Shown here piece by piece: positions 33,099 through 45,563 of a stretch of DNA of 64,000 nucleotides. Both the position numbers and the translations under genes were made by a program. Location of the stretch: contig CM055102.1 in NCBI GenBank assembly GCA_029204225.1, forward strand, positions 9,373,456 through 9,437,455, given 5' to 3'. The DNA comes from Diphasiastrum complanatum (Eukaryota > Streptophyta > Lycopodiopsida > Lycopodiales > Lycopodiaceae). The notes below the pieces were generated by a model that did not search any database, had not been told where the DNA came from, and saw only the letters and a list, made by a program, of their open reading frames with translations. Within the stretch, counting starts at the first letter, position 1. Each line of letters opens with the position of its first letter.

Positions 33099-36000
33099 AT
33101 GTCATCGATCACCAATATTCAAGCTAAGATCACTACAATTTTGGACCTAGAAGGTTCAAACTACTTGATTTAAAAATTAAAGACTTCACTCTTGTTGAAG
33201 GACGAAGGTCTATGGCAATGGGTAGAATCAATTGAGGAGAAGCCAGAAGCTACTCCTGGCAAAGAACTTCGAGAATGGAGTTTAAAAAATGACAAAGCTA
33301 TAGCAATTATTGCATCTTCAGTGCATGACAATATAATACTAGATCTTACGTCAATTTCAAACGCAAAGGATTTATGGGAAGAATTGTAAACCAAGAATGA
33401 GACTCGATTTCGTAATTAGATCATGTTCTTGGAAGACCAATTAACTTACCTACAGTGGGACGACAAAGACCTGAACACATTCGTGCGAAAGATTAAAGAT
33501 CTATTTATTTTCTTGCAGAATTCTGATACAGAAAATATAATTTCTAAGGAAAAACAGCTTAGTTATTTTCTTCGAATCCTACCCAGGTCATTCCACACAA
33601 CTCGAATCTTATGGGTAAAAGATGCGACAATGATACTTCAAAAGGCAATAGACGGAGTTAAGGAGAAAGTAGAAGCTTGTGAATGCTATGATGAAAATGG
33701 TAATTCAGAAAATGTTCTATTTACTCAGAAGAATAAATCTTCTAAGAACTCTAAGTTTAAGAGGGAGTCGTCTAAGAAGAATGAGTCTAAGACTAATGAA
33801 CAACAATATGGAAAACAATAGAAGAATTCTGGTGATAAGAAGATCTGCAACAGATGCAGAAGATTAGGTCACATAGAAGAAAAGTGTTGGCTAAATCCAA
33901 AGATTGAATGCATTTATTGTCATAAACGAGGTCATGCAGTAATAGGCTGTTATCATAATTTCAGAAACAAAAAAGAGTAGAATCGAAGCGAACCTTTAGA
34001 TTCAAACTATGTCGAAGACAAAGCAGAATGCTCTAGAGTAGCAGAAGACATGACAACAAGAGATTCAATAGCTTATATTAGTACTGATCTATGTTATTCA
34101 TCTAATTCAATTCGAGAAGTAGTACTTGATTCGGGAGTCACCTCACATTTTGTTTTCTTGAAACAAATTTTGTTTGAGTACAAGAAGACGAACTATTCGA
34201 AATTCAATATACTTGGAGACGGTTCTAAACATGTGGTTGATGGAACTAGTGTATTATGGCTAGAAACAAATCAGGGAGACAAGAAACTGGAGGAAGTTCT
34301 CTATGTCCCTACTCTTGATAAAGATCTTCTATCCGTTGCTAAGATAGTCGATACAGGCATGTCAGTGACCTTCACGAAGAACTCTTGTAAACTGTTCGAG
34401 GAAGATTCTGATAACTTGGTTTCTAAAGACAACAGAGAAGGAAATTTATATTACCTGAACATTCAAACAAGAATCGAACAAGTTAATCAAACTCATGAAT
34501 CAACAGATGTATTGTGGCTTAAAAGGCTATGTCACATGAACATGGAAGCCTTGTACCAAGCCAATAAAATTTAGAGAATTCAAGGAGTCAACATCAAAAG
34601 TAGAGATATTCGAACTACCTACGAACCTTGTCTTAAAGGCAAGATGACTAGAACATCTTTTAGTAAGGATGTTTGTAAAGCAACTAAGGTACTTGAAATT
34701 GTGCATTCAGATATTTGTGGACCATTCATAGTATTGTCGTTGGGTGATGCAAAGTACTTCATTACATTTATTGATGACTTCAGCAAGTTCGCTGTAGTAT
34801 ATTTTATTCATATCAAATTTGAAGCCTTCGAGAAATTCGTTGAGTATACGAATTGGGCTGAGAAGCAGACAGGCAATAAGCTGAAGCAAATTCACATAGA
34901 TCATGGAGCCAACGAATTCAAAGCTTATTGTACTGATCGAGGTATTATGCACACAAAGACTGCATCTTACACACCTCAGCACAATGGAATAGCTGAACGA
35001 AAAAATCGTACACTGATAGAAGCTGCAAGGTGCATGATGGCTCATGCGAAGGCACCAAGATAGTTGTGGGGAGAAGCAGTGGCTACATCAAATTATCTTC
35101 AGAATCATATTCTGAAATCTCGAATACCGGATAAAACTTCTCATGAGATATGGTGGAAGTCGAAGCCAAATCTTGCACATGTTCGAACATTTGGATGCGC
35201 AGTGTATATGCACATACCAAATAAGCTGAGAAAGAAACTTGATGAAAAGATAGAACAAGGTTTTTTGGTAGGATTCGAGTTACATTTGTCATATTATCGT
35301 GTTTATGTACCCGAAACTGGCAAGATAAAAGTTGTTCGAGATGCTAAATTTGATGAGACAAAATACATAGTAGACAGTAATCTAGTCGGCTATGAAATTC
35401 TCAAAAATCATTATGAGCTACCAACGATAATAGAAGAAAAACAAGCAGAAGATGAAAGAGAGTTACCAGATTCAGAGGGAGGTCAAAATTGAGTGTCTGA
35501 CAGGCTCGAATTGTTGGCTTGAATTCCAGCAGAAAAGCTCAAATCAAAATCAAACTCGAAACCTATAGAATCGAACTCGAAACCACCTGTGAGAAGATCA
35601 GACAAACAACAAAAACCACCAGAAAGATATGGTCAAGATGTTTTTAATATAGCCGTCGAATTTTGTGGATTCTCTGATGAATATCAAACATTTGAGGAAG
35701 CTGTAGATGGACCAGATAAAGATCGTTGGATTCAGGCAATGGAGGATGAAATGTCATCCATGTATAAGAACAATGTCTGGACACTTGCACCTATACCTAA
35801 TGGCAGAAAACTAGTGAAGTGCAAGTGGATCTACAAGACAGGTCCTGATGGAGAAAACATTAGATACAAGACAAGGTTGATTGCTAAAGGATTTTCACAG
35901 AAGTATGAGATCGACCACACTGATAATTTCTCACCGGTAGTCAAACATACATCAATTCGCTTGTTATTCGCGTATGTAGTGGCTCATGATCTGAAAATCC

Positions 36001-36259
36001 ATATTGTGGATGAGAAAACTACTTTCCTGCATGCAGAATTAGAAGAAGACTTATTCTTAGACCAACCACTTGGTTTTGTAAACCAAGAATATCCAGAATA
36101 CGGATATCACATGAATAAAAGCATTTATGGTCTCAAACAAGGAGCGAGACAATGGTATAGAAAGAAGGACAAAGCTCTACGTTCCATAGGCTTCAAACCT
36201 CTATTTGTTGAATCAAATGTCTATATCAAGCATCTCCAAAATGAAATAATCTTATGTTG
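33099..36259 (+). pseudogene. Copia P2 gag-pol, one frame with nine nonsense codons
   Basis: A single frame from the ATG at 33099 carries a nearly full copia polyprotein: gag; two zinc knuckles (CNRCRRLGHIEEKC and CIYCHKRGHAVIGC, 33845-33955); protease (VVLDSGVTSHF, about 34120); pre-integrase (LWLKRLCHMN; first Cys of the CxxC pair is Tyr); integrase (FIDDFSKF, QHNGIAERKNR); and reverse transcriptase (VKCKWIYK, KTRLIAKGFSQKYEI, SIYGLKQGARQWY). Stops lie at 33171, 33387, 33417, 33819, 33978, 34572, 35061, 35490 and 35520. I see no frameshift until about 36250, just before YVDD. Confidence 0.93.
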
Positions 36260-36590
36260 ATGACACGCTTATACTCTGGACTGTGTTATTCGAAGGAAGC
36301 TGGATTTCACATCGAATCTTACAGTGACACAAGTTAAGCATCCATGAAGGATGATAGCGAACTCTAGCATCTGGCACAACCATACTCTAGATTAGGAAGA
36401 AGCAAACAGCAGTAGCCCAATCTTCCTGTGAAGCGGAATATGTAGCAGCAGCCAAGATGACAAACAAGCTGATCTGGATTAAACAAATATTGGAAGGATT
36501 TGATGAATCTAGTTCTAAATCTTATGTCTTATTAATGGATAACACTTCAGCAATCTATCTTACGACAGATCTTGTAGAGTCCCCATTTGC
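36260..36590 (+). pseudogene. P2 RT active-site remnant and RNase H
   Basis: After a frameshift the DNA encodes YVDDTLI (RT active site), then jumps across a deletion to RKKQTAVAQSSCEAEYVAAA and IWIKQILEGFDES, the copia RNase H. The similarity stops at about 36590 within AIYLTTD. No 3' LTR is found, so P2 is truncated there. Confidence 0.85.
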
Positions 36591-37815
36591 ATATCATGTT
36601 TTATTGGGAAGGCCATGGTTGAGAACTGTGCAAGTAGTACACAACTAGGGTATGGCGAAATTCACCTTTGAAAATAGCAAACAGGCTATAAAGGTCGATC
36701 CAACCACATGGGTGCTGAAACCTATTGCACCCAAGGCTGATGATGGATCATCCATGACAGATTATACGATCAATCACCCAAGGCAAGCCAAGGGTGGTCG
36801 CTGCGATTCAGAGACAGATGTTGTGATATGGACGGATGCATTCAATTGACTGCCAAGCATGTTTATATGAATTGGATCTTGAACCCAACACATCTTCACC
36901 CAAGTGTTATACCATGGACACACCAATTACATTTGGGATGAGTATGATCAACGTAGCATGGTTGTTAGTGGAATCTATTGAGAACCCAGTGGACGATGAT
37001 TTAGTCCCTTGGCAACATGCTTTGACTTATAACAAGGAGATTGAGCTGACAGATGAGTAGGTCCTACAACACATGGACCCAGATCGCTATGGAATCAAGA
37101 GAGTACCAGCTCAACCGCCACAAAAATCTGTTATGGCAAAAGTTTCAAATCCAAAGGCACTTGCAAACAAGAAGAACCAGTTGAAACAATGCTACAATCA
37201 GGTGATCCGATGGAGTGATCTACCCGAAGAAGTTATAGCTACAGTGGATGTGGATATTCGCAACCACGAGATGAATTTCACACCAGTTCCAAAGAAAGAC
37301 AACAAGGACAAATCTAACTATGTGACAAGAAAAGACAAGAAGAAGGTGTTGGATTCCTTGAAGTCAATCAGGATGAACTCGGATACAACATCATCTTCTT
37401 CTCAGATGACGGAGAATCAAAAGATGACCAGTCGGGCTAAGATCAATATGCTGAAGGAGGAATCTCATCGAGCACCAGTTCACGCGAGGTCTGAGACATT
37501 CAAAAATTACACCTTGGATGACGTGATAATTATGATGTCGCAAGCACATTGAGAACCTGATCACAATCAGAAACCAAGGGAACAAGCCTTCGAGGGACCT
37601 GCATGAACATAGTCAATGAACCTTGCCGAGCTAGGTGAAGAAGAAAAGATCGTGCATGTGAGAGAGCAGTTAACACCCACACAATTCAAGCAACTATGAT
37701 AATTGGTGGTAGAGTACATGGATTGTTTTGCCTGGAATTACACTGAGCTAAAGGGCATCCCACCAATAGTCCAACACACCATACCCTTGGTGGATGGAGC
37801 AGTCTCCGGATCCTG
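36591..37815 (+). pseudogene. Gypsy pol fragment: end of protease to start of reverse transcriptase
   Basis: YHVLLGRPWLRTVQVVHN and MAKFTFENSKQAIKVDP (36591-36720) resemble the end of the aspartic-protease region of Tat-like gypsy elements. A polar linker region follows (frame 37073-37552, no domain recognised). At about 37705-37815, YMDCFAWNYTELKGIPP and VQHTIPLVDG resemble the start of the gypsy reverse transcriptase. Stops and frame changes interrupt it, and the element is cut on both sides. Confidence 0.65.
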
Positions 37816-38330
37816 AGGTCATAAGTAGCTACATATGCAAATAACAAACATAGGGACGAATGCTTCACGACAGGAGAGAAGGTTTCAGAATAATCAATAT
37901 CATACCTATGAGAGAATCCCCTCGCTATCAGTTTTGTCTTATATTTCAAAACATTCCCATCTAGTCCATACTTGAGCTTGTAAACCCACTTGCATTTCAC
38001 AACCTTTCACTTATCTGGTAATGGCTCCAACGTCCATACCTGGTTCTTCCTCATGGATTCTATCTCCTCGATCATGGCTTGGATCCATTTGTCCTTATTT
38101 GGACATTCAATTGCCTCCTTGAATGTCTGTGGTTCATCACTGAATCCATAGAATTCTTCTGATGTGGAAGCTGAGCTGTCTGACATGTATCTTGCTGGCG
38201 CTCTTCGTTGTCTTGTTGACCTTCTAGGAGATCCTCCTGGGATAGCAATGCCTTTGCCATTGTCTGCTTTGCTAGGTCCGGAACCATCTTGGTTTACAGG
38301 TACTATATCAGAAGGCTGTTGGGTGGTTCT
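37816..38330 (-). pseudogene. Copia reverse transcriptase start, minus strand
   Basis: Leftward, VKCKWVYKLKYGLDGNVLKY, then KTKLIARGFSHRYDIDYSET and FSPVVKHSSLCLLFAYV. This is the beginning of the copia RT domain, similar to the corresponding part of P2 (35810-36000) but on the other strand. The upstream portion (38072-38287) is a polar linker. It is cut on both sides. Confidence 0.85.
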
Positions 38331-38366
38331 TCTTACCTAGAAGCAGTATTCAAAACCGAGTTTACA

Positions 38367-38378
38367 GCTCCGATACCA
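38367..38378 (-). other. Primer-binding site of an E3-family element
   Basis: The given strand reads GCTCCGATACCA; its reverse complement TGGTATCGGAGC is one base from the initiator-Met form. It sits one base outside the LTR at 38380. Confidence 0.65.
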
Positions 38379-38379
38379 A

Positions 38380-38857
38380 TGTAACGACCACTAGGAAAAA
38401 AAAACTCCTAAGATGAGGATAGGAAAACACAAGAGAGACTGTGGAGCAAAACCACCCAACCAAACCTAGATCCCTCCTGGAGAATCCTCCTGGATCTAGC
38501 CCCCAAGCCATGCCATGTGATAGCAAGAGGAGAAGAGCTCAACTGACCTAGACCAAAGTCGTCGAAGGAATAATCACTACCTCAATATATAGAGAGTAGG
38601 ATCCTGTGCATGAACCCATGCAATTCCCATGCAGGTCAACTATAAATAGATCACAGCTCTTCATGCATACCTCTTGCCTATAACAATCACTACTCCATAT
38701 GTCTCAATTAGAGTGTCTGGGTCGTCTCAAGGTTATTAGTCACCAACAGGCCTTGACGTGGAATTAAATCTCGGCGTGACCAATAATCTCAAACATTGGA
38801 GGGCCGGTCTACTATAATAAGATTATTCCATGTCCTTAGCGGAATATGGCCATAACG
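38380..38857 (-). repeat. E3 LTR
   Basis: TGTAACGACC at 38380 to CCATAACG at 38857 on the given strand. On the right it meets a purine tract (read leftward, AAGGGAGGAAGAA) and the end of a gypsy pol, so it acts as the 3' LTR of E3. On the left it also meets a primer site, so it may once have been shared with, or recombined with, a second copy. The outer half matches 3500-3779. Confidence 0.75.
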
Positions 38858-41698
38858 TTCTTCCTCCCTTAAACAGGTTTTGTCCTCAAAACGGGAAAAA
38901 GAAAACATGAAAGTATTCCATAAGCTTTCAGTCTTTCCCATAAATCATTATTCTTAGTCTGATCTTTCCATCTGAATAAGTACTTAGAGATGCAACAGTC
39001 ATTTCAATTGTTTGCCTCTACTCATGAATACTGATTCAAATTCCCAAAGATGCACTAAGCTAATAATTCTTCCAAATGGATTGATCTACTCCAAAATAAA
39101 AACTCATCACCTTTATGTAATTTCAATTACATGAAACATTGGGTGATCTTACTTTATTTCAAAAATCAAATCCAAAAACTGAAGAAATTCCATTTCAATA
39201 TCTTGTAGAAAATAAGGCTTCTTGGTACAAATATTCTTAGAGTTACCAAATATTCTAAAATATCACAATTCAATCATCTAAAATTTCTAGGAGATCCATC
39301 AAGTCTCAAATAGTTATAACTCAATCCAGAGTACTACAGTTACTCTAATGAGTTAACAACCCCATTCCTAGCATCATATGCAAGAAATAAGCAATTATCT
39401 ATATCTTAATAGATTTATTTGTCTCCTATAAATTTGGAGATATAGACTGAACTTTGCACACAAGCACTTATATACTATAATCTGCAAGGTAAGCAAATTC
39501 CTTATAAGTAAACAATTACTTAATGAAGATGTCTGTGAGATCCACATAGTCTCAAGTATGTGCTGGAGTAAAGAAATTTAGAGTTCAAAATAATATATCT
39601 AAATTCTCGACTCACCTATCAAGAACTACTCAATATCTTAAGAATTCTCACATTTCCTTGTAATCTTCAAATGACCTTTAAGTATCAATTTATGATCCAT
39701 CAATTATGATTCGTCAATCATAATTTATAGGATTCCAAAACCATAATCATTGAAAGATACTGGAATATATGTACAACATACAACTAAGGAAATATAAGAA
39801 TCATTCTGAAATCTTTTCCACAAGGAAAAATACTGGATTCCAAGAATATTCTTCCAAATCGATTCTGAATCAGATTATGAGTTCCAAATTCTACAATCAA
39901 CCAAGAAATTAAAGACCTTTATAACAATCGTTTTTAACAAAATAAACTTTATACAATCTCCTAGAACATCATCTAGAGATTACAATGTTCTGCTGAATTC
40001 CCAAAATCTAGTTTAGCATTCTTGGAACCATTAAGATCCGGTATCCAATTGAGCTCATAGCGATACTATCACTAATGAATGAAAATTATTTCTCAACTGA
40101 GAAATATTCATACAAGAATTCAGTATCCTATGCACACAATTTCTTGATGAATCTGAATGACTCATAAATTATGTGTCTTACAAGCAATACACACTAAACA
40201 AACCGTTTTTGGTGAATCTCTTCACACTCTTAGTTTTTACCAATTAACTTCCCCAGGAGTAAATCAACTACTCAAGTTAATTGCTCATGATTTAGAAATC
40301 TTAAATGTCTAGGTGAAGAATTCAATTATACTAGTATAACACCACATTTAGATCCTTATCCAAACCATTTTTAAGTTAACCCATAGATCTATCAGAACAA
40401 ATCTGTTAATTCTGCAAGTAATTGTCAAAACAATACTTGATCATATGTCTATGTTCAACGACTAGGTTAAGTGCACCAGATAACCTTAGTACCAGGAATA
40501 CATAGTAGATCCAAACAAGATTATTCATGCACATATGAGAATAATCTCACAATGACCTAGTACATAAACACATATGTCATTATATGGCAGATTCCTCCAA
40601 AATCTGCATATGTTACTCACATAACTCATTGAGAATCTTGTGACTCAGCTAAAGAAGATTCTATTTCTCTTGAGTAAATAACATATTTGGGAAATCTTTG
40701 AAGTGAATAATTCCACATCACAAGTTTTTCAACCATCATACTCTTACCAACAAAATTCCTTCAACCAATCAACCTACTTCAAATCTTAGTGCACATACCA
40801 AGATTAGGTTGAGTTATATAGACATCTTTGGACATAAGGTTAAGATTAAAACTTTATTCCACTGATCCAATCCATAACTAAATGGTACTTGGTAGCCACT
40901 TAGTGAACCTTAATTTAATCTTACCACTACTTCCCATATTCATGAATATCTCATAGCCCAAACTCCCATAACTACTCTAGTTCTAGATTATTCAAAACAA
41001 TCGCTAGAAATTTCCTCTATTCCACTAGATAGTTCTACCATTGCACACATACTGGATTCCACAAAAGAGATATATGCAACTGGTTGATCCCACGAAAGTC
41101 TTATTCCTATCATTTTCTTTTTCCCATCTTAAAAGAAATACCATAATTTTGATTAAAAAATACTCTGGAGACAACGTATAAGATATCAAAGATTCAAAAA
41201 AGTCATAAATGAGTATCCAATACTATTACAAATCGGACTTTTTCCTTAAAATCATAAAATATTTTATTCTGAGTGATAGAACCATTACTCTTAATAATCA
41301 ACTATCAATTAGAGATAATTGATTGGGCTCAAGAAATTCAAATTCCACTTAATCAGTTGAAAACATCAATTGATTCTAAGCTATATTCACAAACTGAAAT
41401 GGAAGCTTAAATTCATTTAACTTAAGCAGTCCTTCAGAACCTAGTTCTACATTAAAAGGAATTATATTCAATCCAATTGTCTCATATTTAAGAAATTTCT
41501 AAAAAGTAGAGGTTTCATTCAAAAGAGAAATAACTTCTAAGGGTTTCAAATTTGTTATTTATGAGATATCATAGAGGATCCGGATCTATATCTCATAACC
41601 TCTCCAAATACCCACACAAGTTTAACTATTGGTTTCAACTATTAGCATTACTATTAATACTAACCACTGGTCTACAGATCATTCTCACACAAGAATTT
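38858..41698 (-). mobile_element. E3 gypsy internal region, 3' part, decayed
   Basis: Next to the LTR, the minus strand near 38900-39000 reads KYLFRWKDQTKNNDLWER, a chromodomain remnant like that of E5. Farther right there is no open frame of note, but the DNA matches the plus-strand sequence at about 1390-3480 in inverted orientation. The P3 insertion at 41699 interrupts it, and it resumes at 46267. Confidence 0.65.
41694..41698. repeat. Target-site duplication of P3, left copy
   Basis: AATTT, repeated at 46267-46271 directly after the other LTR. Confidence 0.8.
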
Positions 41699-42404
41699 TG
41701 TGAAAGTATTGTACTTTAGGACCATAAATGGATCTACAAAAGATCCACAAGAGTGATTGGATGCTTGCTTAACAATCTATCAAAAAACTAGACACAAAAA
41801 AGTTGATCTAGATTGGCAATTTGACAAACAACAAGCATTAACAGTCAAAAGCATTGATAAACATTGAAATCTGAGCCCCCACGTGTGTAATACAGGCTGT
41901 AGTACGGCCTTCAACCTGAGAAACAAGTAGAAATTGATTTGGTTTCATTTGGATCACAAAAACTCAATGTACATAGTGAACTAGCTTGAGATTGCCAATG
42001 AGCTCCAAAAATTTTCACTTTTTTTCTCACTATGGGAGCTTGGAATACATAGCAAATTCGACTTCCTTCTTGAAGTTAGGTGGATTTCCAGCATGTAATA
42101 AGGAAGTTAACTCACCCTTCTTGACCTAAAATGAAACCCTAGCCTAGATCCTAGAGTTATGCCTGTTAGGTAGCTAGTTGGTCAAATTTTTACCTTAAAC
42201 TTAGGTGTAGGTCCTATAAAGTAGAGATGACCACCAAATAGACATGACCAACTCTCTTGACTTGACCTAACCTACATTAGAATGAGTTTTCCATGTGGCA
42301 TCATGGCCTCACATGTGCGGGACCCACTTGTGTACACAATTTACACTATTCTACATGGTTTTTGATCAAGCTAGATTTGCCAAATTTAAGCAATTCTTCA
42401 CACT
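41699..42404 (-). repeat. P3 3' LTR
   Basis: 706 bp, TGTGAAAGTA ... TTCTTCACA; aligns throughout with 45564-46266 and with the partial copies at 4407-4950 and 63283-63757. Confidence 0.93.
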
Positions 42405-43615
42405 CCTCCTCAAATTTAGCTTGCTCTATTTACAACTCTCTTTCTAGATGAATGAATGATTTTAGAAGTGTCTAAAAAATCCAGCTACAAACAAGGAACT
42501 TTTGAGACTCCAATAGAGAATGATGTCCATGAAGGATCTTTCACCACCTCTTAGAGGATCCCTTACAAGATGTTCCATAAATGTGGCCATATACATGTAG
42601 CACACTTCAAAACTAAACATCATGCCAAGCCATGGATTCCAAGGCATTTTGTGCACTTGAAGATACATCAATTAAAATATTAAGTGCATAAATAATGTTG
42701 CCAAAGACAACTTGCCTTGCTTGATCCATATGATTGAGCCTTGATGGCTCCATCTTGATACTCAAGTTTCTTCTTAGAGTCCTCGGGTCTTGAGCTTGAT
42801 CCTCCACTTGACTTGACTCCAAAACATCAATGAATTAAATAAGGTGTTGATCCAAAGGTGCTTCTTCAAGTTTACAAATCTTCCACTCTTGAAAGATCAC
42901 ATCTCCACTATTGACAAATTCTTTGGTTGAAAACAAGTAGATTCTACAATCTCTACTTGAAGAGCAAAACACTACCATTATTCCTATCATTGAAATATGA
43001 TAATCTTTGGTCCTTACATTGGAATGATCATGCACAAAGCATGTGGACACAAAGATTTCCAAAGCAAATGATGTTTCATCTTTTATGACTCTATTCAAAC
43101 TATTACAAAAGTAGCTATCCAATGAAATTGCTTTATCAACAACAAATGTAGATTTCAAAGCATCCCATTTCATTGTCTTGTCATACAAAGTAATAAACAC
43201 CATGAATCTTAAAGGTAAGAAACAAGTCACCTCATGTCTACTACTACTTTTCAAAAAGTATTCAAAGATAGTAGACTCTCCAATGCTCACCATATGCACA
43301 CTTGAATGGACAATTTGCATGCAATTTGATGACTCGGCCATTGTCATTGAGGACTCCCTTGGAACTCTCATGCTTTGAGGTTGATCCTCAAGACCTTCCT
43401 CCTTTTGATGCTCCTCCTCAATGCAAGCAAGATCACACTTTTCCAAGATCTCCTCTTGAGTGATCTCCTCCTTTGCCAAGCTCATTCTTTCAAAAGCAAC
43501 ACTAGCTTCCAACTTAAACAATCTTCCATGTTTAAATCCCTTTGCAATGTGAACATCATTCTTCAAAATGAAGCAAACACCGATGCTTAAAGTGGACATC
43601 CAAACCACATTCTAA
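42405..43615 (-). pseudogene. P3 reduced pol remnant
   Basis: Frame 42835-43608 (257 residues) continues gag-protease after a one-base shift near 43600: DVHIAKGFKHGRLFKLEASV is the pre-integrase start. Near its end, STCFVHDHS and STKEFVNSGDVIFQEW are the familiar post-integrase linker (the family has SRDVIF). The segment between does not look like an integrase core; no D,D,E pattern is visible. Then 42450-42830 carries short RT/RNase H linker remnants (GGERSFMDI). The RT catalytic region is absent. Confidence 0.7.
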
Positions 43616-44758
43616 GAGTAGACCAACACAAAGCATATTCTTGGTGATTGATGGTACATAAAGTACATTTTCTAGATCCATGCATTTTGAGGATCCTAGA
43701 CACAAAGAGATGGTGCCAACACCATCTATCCTACACTCTTCATCATTTGCAGTAAAGACAAACTTTTTAACAACATTGAAAGAGTGTAAGGTTGAGAAAA
43801 AGTCCTTTTCACAAGACATGTGAGAGCTAGCCCCACTGTCGATCCACCAATTGTCTCCTGAATTGCTATTGCTTGTTGGTGAGGATGTAGATGCCATCAA
43901 GAATACATCTACTTCATCCTCCTCCTCCTCCTTTGCAAGGTTTCCTTGTTTGTCCTCCTCCACTTGTGCTCTTAGCCTCTTGTAGCATTCAGATGCATAA
44001 TGCCCCTTCTTTCCACAAAAGAAGCATTTTTGCTTTGGCTTGTCCTTTGAGCGTGATGCATCATCCTCTTCGTTGGCCTCCTTTGGATGCTTCTTCTTTC
44101 CATTGGTCTTCTTTTTTCCCTTGAATGAGAAATTGGCTTTCTCACCTCCATCCTGCAAAGACAATGAACTCATTCTTGCCTTGGTGTGGATCATCCTACA
44201 CTCTTCAGCCACTAATACACTATGAAGTTTTTCTATAGTTGGCAAAGTGTCTTGGATGGCAAAACTTTGGACCAAATTTGCAAAGTCATCTCCTAGACCA
44301 TTAAGAACAATTTGTACAAGCTCTCCATAATGAATCTTCTCTCCAATGGAAGCCAACTCCCTATTTAGAGACTTGATTCTAAGTACATAATCTTGTGCAC
44401 TCTCCTCACTTCTCTTCATGCTTTGCAAAATCTGATTTCTAAGCATGAGTACTCTTGAAGTGTTACTAGATTCATAGATTGATTTTAAAGACTCCCAATC
44501 CTCTTTAGCACTAGTACAAGCTGATACTTCTCTCAAAAAATCATTGCTCACATTCATCTTCACACAATGAAGTGCAAGCCTAGATCTCTTCTTGTATCTA
44601 GCTAACTCCTGTGCACCTAGAGGCTCATCTTCATCTTCAATCAAGAACTCATAAAGGTATTGGAGCACCAAGAGTGATTCTATCCTAACCAAATAGCATA
44701 ATTTGTAGAATTCAACCTCTCAACTAGCTTCTAGAAGGTATGCTCCAGCAGATCCCAT
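43600..44758 (-). pseudogene. P3 gag with zinc knuckle and protease start
   Basis: A start at 44758 (MGSAGAYLLE) gives the usual copia gag entry, with a frameshift before 44692. From 44692 a 378-residue frame carries the gag domain (ALHCVKMNVSNDFLREVS, YVLRIKSLNRELASIGEKI), a CCHC knuckle CFFCGKKGHYASEC, an acidic stretch and the protease site WWIDSGASSHM. The intact knuckle and DSG make it the best preserved gag in the window. An out-of-frame end near 43600 leads into the pol remnant. Confidence 0.88.
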
Positions 44759-45550
44759 CTTACTAGTGACTTCTACAAACAAGAAATAGATTTGATTGAC
44801 CTGAAACTCACAAAGGTCTCACACTTGCAGTGTTTCACTCAAATTTGATTTCTATTCCAACAAATGGACTTATAATCACAGTTCTATCAATCTCTCACAA
44901 AGCTGGAATGAAGATAAGATGAAGTGAAAACTACTTTTAAACAAATCTTGCTAAGAAATGAATTTGATTGTCTCTAGAAATTCACTAAGGTCTCTCTCTT
45001 GTAGTTTTTCACTCAAATTAGATTTCTAATCCAACAAATGGACTTATAATCTCAGTTCTAGCACTCCCTCACAAAGTTGGAATGAAGATAAGATTATGTG
45101 AAATCTACTTACAATCAAATCTTGTTAGTTTTGGCTATTTTTGGACAATAATATGACTAAATCTCCCTCACACTTTTTGATGTACTTTCAAGACCTGTAA
45201 AACAAGTTTAGAGGACCTTATTTCAGCCTAGATTAGTTAGACTTCATGAACCTATGTCAAATCTAATCAATGGCACTCAATCTTGGTAGCTTATCCTAAG
45301 ATTTCCACCAAAAATTACATCAAAAGCTCACAAATTGAATTTCTTTGGATCAAATGAATAACATGCATTAAATGCAGGTTCAGAGGTGCCCACACATGTG
45401 GATAGTATGGATTTGGACCCCTACCAAGTTTGGGATCAAATCTCCTCACCAAAATCAAGATTCTAGCTTGCCCTCTCAATACTAGTTTCTAGCACCAAAA
45501 CTTGCTAAAACTGGATTTGCATTAGATCAATGGCTTATGCTCTTGTACTT
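44759..45550 (-). other. P3 leader
   Basis: Non-coding stretch between gag and primer site. It contains two similar blocks of about 200 bases (around 44790-44960 and 44970-45130; shared TCCAACAAATGGACTTATAA), i.e. a tandem duplication. The part 45256-45550 matches 4103-4393. Confidence 0.7.
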
Positions 45551-45563
45551 GGCTCTAATACCA

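Noticed and set aside
33099-36259. Stop codons of P2 rescued by U-to-C RNA editing
   Set aside because: The stops look like edited codons of fern or hornwort organelles (TAG/TAA/TGA for Gln/Arg), but such editing is known for organelle transcripts. P2 is a nuclear retroelement with other damage such as a deletion in RT, so ordinary decay explains it.
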